A stretch of DNA of 64,000 nt from Micromonospora sp. R77 (GTDB taxonomy: Bacteria > Actinomycetota > Actinomycetes > Mycobacteriales > Micromonosporaceae). The notes beneath the pieces were generated by a model, which ran no database searches, was not told the origin of the DNA, and saw only the letters and a list, made by a program, of their open reading frames with translations. Positions 57,109 through 64,000 of this stretch are shown one piece after another; position 1 is the first letter of the stretch; each line of letters starts with the position of its first letter. The position numbers and the translations under genes were made by a program. The stretch spans positions 496,001-560,000 of the forward strand of contig NZ_JALDST010000001.1 of the NCBI RefSeq assembly GCF_022747945.1, given 5' to 3'.

Positions 57109-58695
57109 ATGCTGGATGGATTTGTGCCCTGGCCCGGTCATCTAGCGGCGGAATACCGTCGGAAAGGATTGTGGATAGGCAAACCCTTGGGCGACCTGAT
57201 GCATGATTCTTGCGAGCGGCACGCCGATCGGACGGCGGTGGTCTGCGACGATGAGCGAATGACCTACGGTGAGCTGTCCCAACGCGCGGATCGGCTGGCC
57301 GGCGGCCTGCTCCGGCTGGGCATCAGGCCCTTGGACCGGGTCGTCGTACAATTGCCCAATATCCCGGAGATCGTCGTCGTGGTCTTCGCTCTGCTGCGCG
57401 CCGGCGCAATCCCGGTCCTGGCGCTTCCCGGTCACCGCAGAACCGAAATTTCCCACGTGGCTGACCACTCGGGAGCGGTCGCCTACATTGTGAAGGACCG
57501 TTTCGGCGGCTTCGACTTCCGCCAGCTGGCCAGGGAGGTTTCCTTCATCCCTCACGTACTCGTCAGCGGCGACGCCGAGGAATTCACTGCGCTAGAGTCC
57601 GTCAGCATCGGGGGTGCCGCGTTGCCTAGGGTGGACGCAGCCGATCCGGCGCTGTTCCTGTTATCCGGTGGCACGACGGGACAACCGAAGCTGATACCTA
57701 GGACACACGATGACTACGGCTATGTCATGCGCGCCACCGCCGAGGCCGTGCATGCGGACGAGGAGTTCACGTACCTCGCCGTCAACCCGGTCGCTCACCA
57801 AGCCGCGCTGGCATGCCCCGGGGTATTCGGGACGCTGCTAGTCGGTGGCAAAGCGGTCCTCACTTCGAGCGTGCGCCCCGACGAGGTGTTCCCGCTGATC
57901 CGTCGAGAGGGCGTCACCTTCACGACGGTCGTTCCCTCCGTGCTGCGCCTGTGGGTCGACTCAGGCCGGGCGGATGGCGATCTATCTCAATTGATTATCC
58001 AAGTCGGCAGTGCCCCGCTGGACCCTGGGCTCGCACGTCGAGCGGGCGATATTCTGGGCTGCCGGATCATGCGGTGGTACGGCATCAGCGAAGGGTTGCT
58101 GACCCACACCAGGTTCAACGACCCGGAGGACGTAGCCGTGAGCACCGATGGTCGGCCCATGACTCCACACGACGAAGTGCGAATCGTCGACCGGCTGGGG
58201 GCTCCCGTACCTGACGGCCACATCGGCGAGATGCAGGCACGTGGCCCTTACACCATTCGCGGATACTTCCGCGCTCGCGAGGAGAACACTCGTTCATTCA
58301 CGCCCGATGGCTTTTTCCGCACGGGCGACCTCGTCCGGCGCTCGGACGACGGCAACATCACAATCATGGGTCGAGCGAAGGACGTTATCAACCGCGCGGG
58401 CGAGAAGGTGTCGGCAGAGGAGGTCGAGTCCCAGTTGCGCACCCACCCCGCCGTGCGGGACGCCGCAGTCGTCGGGGTGGCGGATCGCCTCCTCGGCGAG
58501 CGCACCTACGCGTTCTTGGTGGTCGGCGACGATGACGTCCGGGCACCTGCAGTGAAGGAGTACCTCATCGGACGCGGTCTGGCTACCTACAAGATCCCCG
58601 ACCGGGTAGTCCGAGTCGACGAGCTGCCCCGAACCCCGATGGGCAAGGTGGACAAAAAGGCGCTGCGCTCGCTCGCCGCGAACACCCGACGATGA
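57109..58695 (+). CDS. Aryl-acid AMP ligase (chromophore starter activation)
   Basis: This 528-residue protein is a stand-alone adenylation enzyme of the DhbE/EntE type: 'MLDGFVPWPGHLAAEYRRKG' at the N-terminus, P-loop 'FLLSGGTTGQPKLIPRTHDD', 'MRWYGISEGLLTHTRFND', 'FFRTGDLVRRSDDGNITIMG' and 'RAKDVINRAGEKVSAEEVES', with the catalytic Lys in 'RTPMGKVDKKALR'. It should adenylate quinoxaline- or hydroxyquinaldic acid and transfer it to a carrier protein. No free-standing carrier gene is seen in the window. In echinomycin biosynthesis the fatty-acid ACP is used, and the same may apply here. Confidence 0.92.
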   Translation: MLDGFVPWPGHLAAEYRRKGLWIGKPLGDLMHDSCERHADRTAVVCDDERMTYGELSQRADRLAGGLLRLGIRPLDRVVVQLPNIPEIVVVVFALLRAGAIPVLALPGHRRTEISHVADHSGAVAYIVKDRFGGFDFRQLAREVSFIPHVLVSGDAEEFTALESVSIGGAALPRVDAADPALFLLSGGTTGQPKLIPRTHDDYGYVMRATAEAVHADEEFTYLAVNPVAHQAALACPGVFGTLLVGGKAVLTSSVRPDEVFPLIRREGVTFTTVVPSVLRLWVDSGRADGDLSQLIIQVGSAPLDPGLARRAGDILGCRIMRWYGISEGLLTHTRFNDPEDVAVSTDGRPMTPHDEVRIVDRLGAPVPDGHIGEMQARGPYTIRGYFRAREENTRSFTPDGFFRTGDLVRRSDDGNITIMGRAKDVINRAGEKVSAEEVESQLRTHPAVRDAAVVGVADRLLGERTYAFLVVGDDDVRAPAVKEYLIGRGLATYKIPDRVVRVDELPRTPMGKVDKKALRSLAANTRR

Positions 58696-58778
58696 TGCCA
58701 CAGGAGAGCGGAGCGCTACGGCCGGTCAGCTGTTCTGTCCATGAACGTCGGTGACAGGGCTGAGCTCTTGAAATAGGT

Positions 58779-59160
58779 GAGGACCTCCGGGTGAAGTACA
58801 GCTCGCGCCACCCGGAGGTCCTCGTGCCGGACGCTAACGCACCCCTGCCTGAACGCGGCGGGCTGCATCTTGCCCGCTGCGTGGCCGATGGCGGTTGGCC
58901 GCTGCTGCGGGTCGCGGAGCGGTGCCAGGTCAGTCCACCACGGTCAAGCGGTGGGATGACCGGCATCGCGAGGAGGGGCTGGCAGGAATGATCGACCGGT
59001 CGAGAGGTCCGCATTGGTCACCGCGCCGCACGCCGGCGCCGAGCGAGCGGAAGGTGCTGCACCTGCGGGTACGGCGGCGGAAGGACCCGCCCTGCACCGC
59101 CGGCCGACTCGGCGTGGCGACTTCGACGGTCACGCGTGACTACGCGGGGCAGGGTGGCCG
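58779..59160 (+). pseudogene. IS481-like transposase remnant with leader hairpin
   Basis: A perfect 15-bp inverted repeat (58779-58793 and 58809-58823) ends directly at a GTG (58824). The product 'MPDANAPLPERGGLHLARCV' and 'LLRVAERCQVSP' fits the HTH N-terminus of IS481-type transposases. After a frameshift near 58935 it continues 'TTVKRWDDRHREEGLAGMID', 'RSRGPHWSPRRTP' and 'CTAGRLGVATSTVTRD', then stops where the following IS5-type element begins. The catalytic domain is lost. Confidence 0.7.
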
Positions 59161-60090
59161 GGCTGGCACACCAATGAGCCCATTTCATCTTGCGTAGCGG
59201 TTGGCTTCGACGTGGTGCAGGACGAGGATGGCCTGCACGATCGGGGTCGCTCGTCGTGGGCAGCAGCGCAGCTTGTTGAGGATCTTCCAGGTCTTGAGGG
59301 TGGCGATGGCGCGTTCGCCGCGGGCGCGGATCTTCGCGTGGGCGCGGTTGACGGCCTTCTGCCGGCGTGACAGCTTCGGGCGGAAGCGGCGCCGCTTGAA
59401 TGGCGTGCGCACGCTGCCGTGGACGCCCTGGTAGCCCTTGTCGGCGAAGGTCATCACGTCTGCCCTGCTCAGCACCTCGATGATGCCGTGGGTGCGGGCT
59501 GCGGTCAGGTCGTGGACCGAACCGGGCAGCGCTGGCGAAGCCCAGACGAGCCGGCCAGCGGCATCGGCGATGACCTGCACGTTCACGCCGTGGTGCTTGT
59601 GTTTCCCGGAGTAGTAAGGCCGCTGGTCGGCGACCCGGTCGATCGGAATCAGGGTGCCGTCCAGGATCGCGTACGCCAGTCGACGGATCCGTTCCATGGC
59701 GGTGGCCAGACCGTCGGCTACCGAGCTGAGCAGGGCTATCGCCTCCTGCACGTAGCGCCAGGCGGTGGCGACGCCAATCTCGAAGCCGGCCGCGAGTCGG
59801 GTGTAGGTGTCGCCGTTGCGCAGGTGGGCGAGAGCGAGCAGCGCCTGCCAGCCGGGTTCGAGGCGCCGCCACCGGGATCGGCGCTGCTTGCGGTGGCCGC
59901 GGATGCGTTCGGCGAGGTGGTTCAGGGTGCGGCTGGACAACGGAATCGTGGCGGGGTAGGACAGCATGGCGAGGCTCCCGGTCGGGGCTTCGAGTCTTGG
60001 TCGACAGCTGTCCTACCTGGAGCCTCGCACCCATCGATCACCGGGCCCACCGCACCCGTCCTGAGCTGCAAGATCAGCTTGGAAAAGGCT
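59160..60090 (-). mobile_element. IS5-family element, apparently complete
   Basis: The transposase at 59185-59967 lies between imperfectly matching ends (left around 59175-59195, AGCCCATTTCATCTTGC; right around 60068-60092, whose complement reads AAGCCTTTTCCAAGCTGATCTTGC). The left end truncates the IS481-like remnant. Exact borders and a target duplication could not be fixed by eye. Confidence 0.55.
59185..59967 (-). CDS. IS5-family transposase
   Basis: This 260-residue protein has an HTH region 'QALLALAHLRNGDTYTRLAA' with 'GVATAWRYVQEAIALLSSVA', and a DDE domain: 'YAILDGTLIPIDRVADQRPY' (first Asp), 'DVMTFADKGYQGVHGSVRTP' (second Asp) and 'RARGERAIATLKTWKILNKL' (Glu). No frameshift is seen. 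Decayed relatives lie at 20350-20595 and 60235-60590. Confidence 0.9.
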   Translation of the reverse strand: MLSYPATIPLSSRTLNHLAERIRGHRKQRRSRWRRLEPGWQALLALAHLRNGDTYTRLAAGFEIGVATAWRYVQEAIALLSSVADGLATAMERIRRLAYAILDGTLIPIDRVADQRPYYSGKHKHHGVNVQVIADAAGRLVWASPALPGSVHDLTAARTHGIIEVLSRADVMTFADKGYQGVHGSVRTPFKRRRFRPKLSRRQKAVNRAHAKIRARGERAIATLKTWKILNKLRCCPRRATPIVQAILVLHHVEANRYAR

Positions 60091-60234
60091 TAATGAACCT
60101 GAGCGGAAATCGATTCGTCTACTGTCGTGGCAGCATTAGCCGTTCGCAGGGTTGAACTACTCGCATCCGTGGGACGACGTGGAGGTACGGCGGCCTCCTC
60201 GAAACGGCTCGCTCAGTGAGTCATATTCATCCTG

Positions 60235-60590
60235 CCTAGTAATCGAACTTGGTCAGCGGTATCCGCGATAAGCTGTACGTTCACGCCATGGCTTTCTGCT
60301 TGGCAAAGGACTCGGCGACCTGGTCAATCGGGAACAGCGTGCCGGTCAGGATCACGTACGCCAGCAGCAGGATACGTGGCACGGCGGCGTTTAGGTTGTT
60401 GGCAACCGAGCCCGGCAGGGCAACCGCTTCCTGGATGTAACGCCGGGCGATGATGACGGCGATCTCGAAGTCGACCCGTAAGCCGCGAGCAGGAGTCGCC
60501 GTTACTGGACGGGCCATGCCAACACCTGCCGGCCAGGATCGAGGCCTCACCCATCGGATTCGCATTGCTTACGACGGCCTTGGGTGGTTT
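60235..60590 (-). pseudogene. IS5-family transposase remnant
   Basis: On the minus strand 'FEIAVIIARRYIQEAVALPG' and 'LLAYVILTGTLFPIDQVAES', then 'VNVQLIADTADQ' in another frame, mirror the intact neighbour ('GVATAWRYVQEAIALL', 'AYAILDGTLIPIDRVA'). The catalytic Asp position 'LDGT' has become 'LTGT'. Only the middle third survives. Confidence 0.75.
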
Positions 60591-60847
60591 CGGCGAGGTC
60601 GTTCAGCTGTCGCTGAACAAAGAATCGTGGCATGCAAGGCGCATGGCGAGGCGCCGGGTGAGGGCCTCGAGTCGTGGTCAATAGCTGCCACCCGGGCCAG
60701 TCACACCAGTTCAGATCTACTGTTTCAGCTGAAAAAATGCTTGGACTGCAATTCCCATCAGCGGAAATAGCGACAAACCTTGCGTGAGAAATCAGCCAAT
60801 GTTATTGTCGCCATCATCCAGACAAGAATCACCGCCTGGGAGAGTTC

Positions 60848-61513
60848 TTGGTCAGCGACATTCATGCCGGCGTGAAATTCATACGGTGGCCCACACAGAG
60901 AGACTTGCGAAATAAATACAGGAGAGAGAAGATCCCGTGTCTGCTGGTCGTGGAGGCGGGCGCCCGTCCACCAATATGCAGCGACCCGCGGGAAGATTGG
61001 GTTCGGACACCTATATCAAAAGGCGATCTCGATGCCCGCGTGGAAGCCCTCGTTATTCGATCAATGAAGAGTCAAACGCCGGTCGTGGACTCGACCGGAG
61101 TCTTGCGGCTCGGATCCCGGTCGACGACGATATCCCAGGCGCAGGTAGAACTGCTGGACCCCCTCATTAAGCATTTCAAGCAGGTCGTCTATCGGCAGGA
61201 GCTGGAGCACCGGCTCGCTAGGCGGGCGACAAGGCCAACAAGGAACTCTCTTGATCTGCATATCATGCGGCTACGACGCCGGGTCGCATCAGTCGGCTTG
61301 GTGATCCGAACGGCCTGGGGGCGAGGCTACGTGCTTGAGCCGCAGCCAGGCACGAGCGATACGCGGGCGGCAGGCTGGTCAACCGACGGGGCTTCGGATC
61401 TTGAACGGCTGCGGTCCTCGTCCTCATCGATCATCGCGCTCACGGATCGATCGTCGAGCTTACGGAACCCGTCTGAACTGCAAGATCCTCTGAAAGGAGA
61501 TCAGTTAATCTAG
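60848..61513 (+). CDS. Winged-helix regulator without receiver domain (paralogue 2)
   Basis: This 221-residue protein starts at a TTG with GGGAG five bases upstream. 'GVKFIRWPTQRDLRNKYRRE' and 'PCLLVVEAGARPPICSDPRE' pair with the regulator at 33772. The OmpR-type winged helix follows: 'LRLGSRSTTISQAQVELLDP', 'PTRNSLDLHIMRLRRRVASV', 'IRTAWGRGYVLE'. A Ser-rich tail of about 55 residues is unique to this copy. Its stop overlaps that of the convergent TDO gene. It probably regulates the cluster together with paralogue 1. Confidence 0.83.
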   Translation: MVSDIHAGVKFIRWPTQRDLRNKYRREKIPCLLVVEAGARPPICSDPREDWVRTPISKGDLDARVEALVIRSMKSQTPVVDSTGVLRLGSRSTTISQAQVELLDPLIKHFKQVVYRQELEHRLARRATRPTRNSLDLHIMRLRRRVASVGLVIRTAWGRGYVLEPQPGTSDTRAAGWSTDGASDLERLRSSSSSIIALTDRSSSLRNPSELQDPLKGDQLI

Positions 61514-62214
61514 TGCAACTGGCCCCGCAGTCGACGCAACTCTGGAAAGGGTCGGATGATCCGGCGCAACAGAAACTCGATACCGCTACTGCCGCCGGTA
61601 CCTTCGATGTTTCCGACCATCTTCGATATCAGTGCCAGATGGGCAACTTTCCAATGCCAATATCCATTTCCGATTTCCAGTAGCGCTTCGACGATGCGGT
61701 GTAGTGTCCTGGCACTCACTCCGAGGCGGCATACCTCAGCAACCGAGAGGTTATGATACCCAACCGCCGCTGTAAATGCCTCGTAAAGACTGCCGGGATT
61801 TCGGTCGTCGCCGAGCAGTCCGGTTAACTGTCGGAACTGCGCGGACTGGACCCCGCTCGCTGTGTCTAGGCGCGGCCGGAACTCGACGAAGTGGCGGATC
61901 GGCAGCTTCTCCAGTGCGAGCAGTTGGTGATGCAGCACACGGAGGATCTCACCCGTGCGCAACAGAAACTCAACGCCCAGCTCCAAGTCGTCGGGGCCGC
62001 AAGGAGGAGTGAGCGTCTGAACGACAGCGTCCAGGTCGGCCACCACCTGCTTCAGCCACAGCTCACAGGACTGGTGCGTGATGATGAAGAACTGCTCGGC
62101 CAGCGCTACCGCCCTGTCATCCGTCGCCGGAGTCCGCATCTCCTGCAACGAAAACAGCGTCTCGAGCCGGAGGTAATCGGCGTACTTCAGAGCGGTCAAA
62201 ACATCACTCCTCAC
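61510..62214 (-). CDS. Tryptophan 2,3-dioxygenase
   Basis: This 234-residue protein is shorter than primary-metabolism TDOs (about 270-280). Start is a GTG; a TTG five codons later has a better Shine-Dalgarno (GGAG). Family motifs: 'YLRLETLFSLQ', 'FIITHQSCELWLKQVVADLD', 'RPRLDTASGVQSAQFRQLTG', 'YWHWKVAHLALISKMVG' with the heme-ligating His, and 'NIEGTGGSSGIEFLL'. It opens the indole ring of (beta-hydroxy)tryptophan to N-formylkynurenine, the committed step to quinoxaline or quinaldic chromophores (Ecm11/TioF-type). Confidence 0.93.
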   Translation of the reverse strand: MRSDVLTALKYADYLRLETLFSLQEMRTPATDDRAVALAEQFFIITHQSCELWLKQVVADLDAVVQTLTPPCGPDDLELGVEFLLRTGEILRVLHHQLLALEKLPIRHFVEFRPRLDTASGVQSAQFRQLTGLLGDDRNPGSLYEAFTAAVGYHNLSVAEVCRLGVSARTLHRIVEALLEIGNGYWHWKVAHLALISKMVGNIEGTGGSSGIEFLLRRIIRPFPELRRLRGQLH

Positions 62215-62225
62215 CGGTCACCACC

Positions 62226-62243
62226 CGCCGGCCTCAGCCGGCG
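62226..62243 (-). promoter_or_regulatory. 7-bp hairpin in the TDO leader
   Basis: CGCCGGC and GCCGGCG pair around CTCA, 12 bp from the TDO start codon. In the minus-strand mRNA the stem lies immediately before the translation-initiation region and may limit translation. Confidence 0.4.
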
Positions 62244-62263
62244 CTTAGTGCCTTTAACGCCAC

Positions 62264-62283
62264 TGACCGGCGCGCGCCGGTCA
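62264..62283. promoter_or_regulatory. 20-bp perfect palindrome between TDO and P450 genes
   Basis: TGACCGGCGC is followed directly by its reverse complement. It lies in the 210-bp region between the divergent TDO and P450 genes, 50 bp from the TDO start, and is a candidate operator for one of the cluster regulators. Confidence 0.5.
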
Positions 62284-62424
62284 TACTGACGATTCCATGA
62301 CCCAGGACACAAGCTTGGCACGACGACATAGGCCACGACCGAAATCTTTCGCTTCTCATTCAAGCGCGAAAGACCTCGGCCAGATGCGCGTAACAGCTTG
62401 GAGCCTAGCGGTGATGATGCCGGC

Positions 62425-63612
62425 ATGAGCAGGCGGACGGAGCTGGACCTAACCGACCCCACCACCTTTGTTCGAAACGACCCCCACGATTTTTGGCGCG
62501 AGGTGCGCCGGACCAGGCCTGTGTACTGGCAGGACGGCAATCCCGGGTTCTGGGTTGTCGCACGGCACGCCGACGTGCTCGCCTGCTATGCCGATGTGAC
62601 GGCGTTGAGCTCGGCGTATGGGACCGTGCTGGAGACCATGCTGCATGGCAGGGATCCTGCTGGCGGGAAGATGCTCGCGGTCACCGACCGGCCCCGGCAC
62701 CGCGAGCTACGCAATCTGATGCAGCGAGCATTCTCGCCGCGCGTCCTCGGCGCGGTCGAGCGCAACGTGCATCGGCGGGCGGCCCGACTCATCGAGACAG
62801 TGGTCGAGCGGGGCGAGTTCGACTTCGCCACGGAGGTTGCGGAACACATCCCGATGAACACTATCTGCGATCTGCTCTCGATTCCCGAAGCAGACCGCCC
62901 ACGACTGCTGCAGTGGAACAAGCTGGCGGTGTCCGTAGACGCCGCCGATGCCGACCAGATCGACTCCTTTGAGGCGCGCAGCGAGATCGTCGGCTACTTC
63001 ATGGAGATTGCCCAGCACCGTCGGCGTGTGCCGGGCGACGACGTCATCAGCATGATCGCTACTGCCCAGGTCGGGGACCGACAGCTCACCTTGGAAGAGG
63101 TGGCGCTCAACTGTTACAGCCTGATTCTCGGCGGCGACGAGTCGTCCCGGGTGTCGGCAATTTGCGCGGTGAAGGCGCTCGCCGAGCACCAAGGGCAGTG
63201 GCGCGCTCTGCGTAGCGGCGGAGCGAACGTCGACACGGCCGTTGAGGAGGTGCTCCGGTGGGCGACTCCCGCGATGCACTTCGCCCGCACGGCGATTCGA
63301 GATGTAGAAATCGGCGGCCAGGCGGTGCGCGGGGGGGACATCGTGACGATGTGGAACGTCTCGGCCAACAACGACGAGGACGTCTTCGGCATGCCCCGGC
63401 GTTTCGACCTAACCCGTTGGCCCAACAGACACGTGTCGTTTGGGCACGGCCCGCACTTCTGCGTCGGAGCGTTCCTTGGCCGGGCGGAGCTACGGGCCCT
63501 GCTGAGCGCGATGACACGGTCAGTTACCGACATCCAGCTCACCGGTAAGCCCTTGCCGATCTATTCGAGTTTCCTGCAGGGTTACAGCAGCCTGCCGGTC
63601 GCCTTCCGCTGA
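62425..63612 (+). CDS. Cytochrome P450, NovI-type beta-hydroxylase of carrier-bound Trp
   Basis: This 395-residue protein starts at the ATG giving 'MSRRTELDLTDPTTF' (a TTG nine codons earlier is the alternative). 'MLAVTDRPRHRELRNLMQRA', I-helix 'LILGGDESSRVSAICAV' (acid then Ser), ExxR 'AVEEVLRWATPAMHFARTA' and heme loop 'SFGHGPHFCVGAFLGRAEL' are all present. The pattern resembles NovI, NikQ and the quinoxaline enzyme Ecm12, which hydroxylate the beta carbon of an aminoacyl group held on an A-T protein. The A-T partner is the convergent gene next to it. Confidence 0.92.
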   Translation: MSRRTELDLTDPTTFVRNDPHDFWREVRRTRPVYWQDGNPGFWVVARHADVLACYADVTALSSAYGTVLETMLHGRDPAGGKMLAVTDRPRHRELRNLMQRAFSPRVLGAVERNVHRRAARLIETVVERGEFDFATEVAEHIPMNTICDLLSIPEADRPRLLQWNKLAVSVDAADADQIDSFEARSEIVGYFMEIAQHRRRVPGDDVISMIATAQVGDRQLTLEEVALNCYSLILGGDESSRVSAICAVKALAEHQGQWRALRSGGANVDTAVEEVLRWATPAMHFARTAIRDVEIGGQAVRGGDIVTMWNVSANNDEDVFGMPRRFDLTRWPNRHVSFGHGPHFCVGAFLGRAELRALLSAMTRSVTDIQLTGKPLPIYSSFLQGYSSLPVAFR

Positions 63613-64000
63613 TCACGCTACGCCGGCACGGAGACGGTCCACCGCCGTGGCAAGCTCACCGAGCGTGGCCGACTCCAGGACGGTCCGGATCGGCAGCCGG
63701 ATGTTAAGTTCCTCGCGGATGTGCCCGGCAAGTCTGGTTACCTGGATCGAGTGTCCGCCTAGCTCGAAGAAGTTGTCTGTGGGGTGGGCTTGCGGGACGG
63801 CGAGGATGTCCCGTACCAGTTTGCAGATGATCGCCACGGAGGAGTCACCCGACTCCATCTTGTCCTGCCGCTGCGGATCGCTGGACCGCGCCTCTGGTGC
63901 GGGCAGGGCGCTCCGATCGATCTTCCCGTTCGCCTGGGTCGGGAACCGGTCCAACACAATGATCTTCGTTGGCACCATGTGAGCGGGGAGTGCCTGCCCA
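63613..64000 (-). CDS. NRPS A-T protein (C-terminal part, runs off the window)
   Basis: The frame is open to the right edge and reads 'GQALPAHMVPTKIIVLDRFP', then 'TQANGKIDRSALP', the A10 end of an adenylation domain with its catalytic Lys. It is followed by a carrier domain 'HPTDNFFELGGHSIQVTRLA' with the phosphopantetheine Ser, and a stop soon after. In quinoxaline pathways a stand-alone A-T protein (Ecm13/TioK type) activates tryptophan for the NovI-type P450. Its stop codon directly abuts that of the convergent P450. The substrate pocket lies outside the window. Confidence 0.88.
   Translation of the reverse strand, partial: GQALPAHMVPTKIIVLDRFPTQANGKIDRSALPAPEARSSDPQRQDKMESGDSSVAIICKLVRDILAVPQAHPTDNFFELGGHSIQVTRLAGHIREELNIRLPIRTVLESATLGELATAVDRLRAGVA

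Overview
This is high-GC actinomycete DNA, most like a Micromonosporaceae-type chromosome (an inference from base composition, GTG/TTG starts and gene content). It is an accessory region: three blocks of specialised metabolism embedded in many intact, nested and decayed insertion sequences (ISs).

Left part (1-11.3 kb): IS3 and IS256 remnants, a frameshifted unknown gene, a secreted thaumatin-domain/ricin-lectin fusion protein, a truncated large serine recombinase, and two oppositely oriented, reciprocally decayed copies of a divergent AraC-regulator/ABM-monooxygenase cassette. An apparently complete ISL3 element (26-bp inverted repeats, 8-bp target duplication) lies just beyond the stop codon of one AraC gene. 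An IS110 element sits inside an IS5-family element.

Terpene operon (11.3-17.5 kb, minus strand): P450, P450, polyprenyl diphosphate synthase, class I terpene synthase, P450, packed with overlaps. The first P450 lacks the Arg of its ExxR motif and the I-helix Thr. IS5-type fragments bracket the operon.

Middle (17.5-24 kb): decayed ISs, a secreted HNH nuclease, a DoxX-like membrane protein and a flavoprotein oxidase.

Non-ribosomal peptide cluster (24-64 kb, running off the right edge): the gene set matches the quinoxaline/quinoline bis-intercalator depsipeptide pathways (echinomycin, triostin, thiocoraline, SW-163). Self-resistance is represented by a UvrA-like protein and a DrrAB-type exporter with a tandem-HTH MerR regulator. 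Chromophore genes are tryptophan 2,3-dioxygenase, a NovI-type P450, an A-T protein (cut by the window edge), a kynurenine 3-monooxygenase-like enzyme, an isopropylmalate-dehydrogenase-like enzyme, an ABM protein, a type II thioesterase and an aryl-AMP ligase. The core assembly line is two NRPSs, C-A-T-E-C-A-T and C-A(MT)-T-C-A(MT)-T-TE, plus MbtH. Cross-bridge tailoring is represented by a CxxC flavin disulfide oxidoreductase and a SAM methyltransferase like those that form and then contract the disulfide to a thioacetal in echinomycin. Adenylation pocket residues suggest D-Ser, Gly or Ala, N-methyl-Cys and N-methyl-Val, dimerised by the terminal thioesterase. Two paralogous winged-helix regulators lie in this block, and IS debris fills several of the gaps between its transcription units.

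No tRNA, rRNA or CRISPR array was seen.
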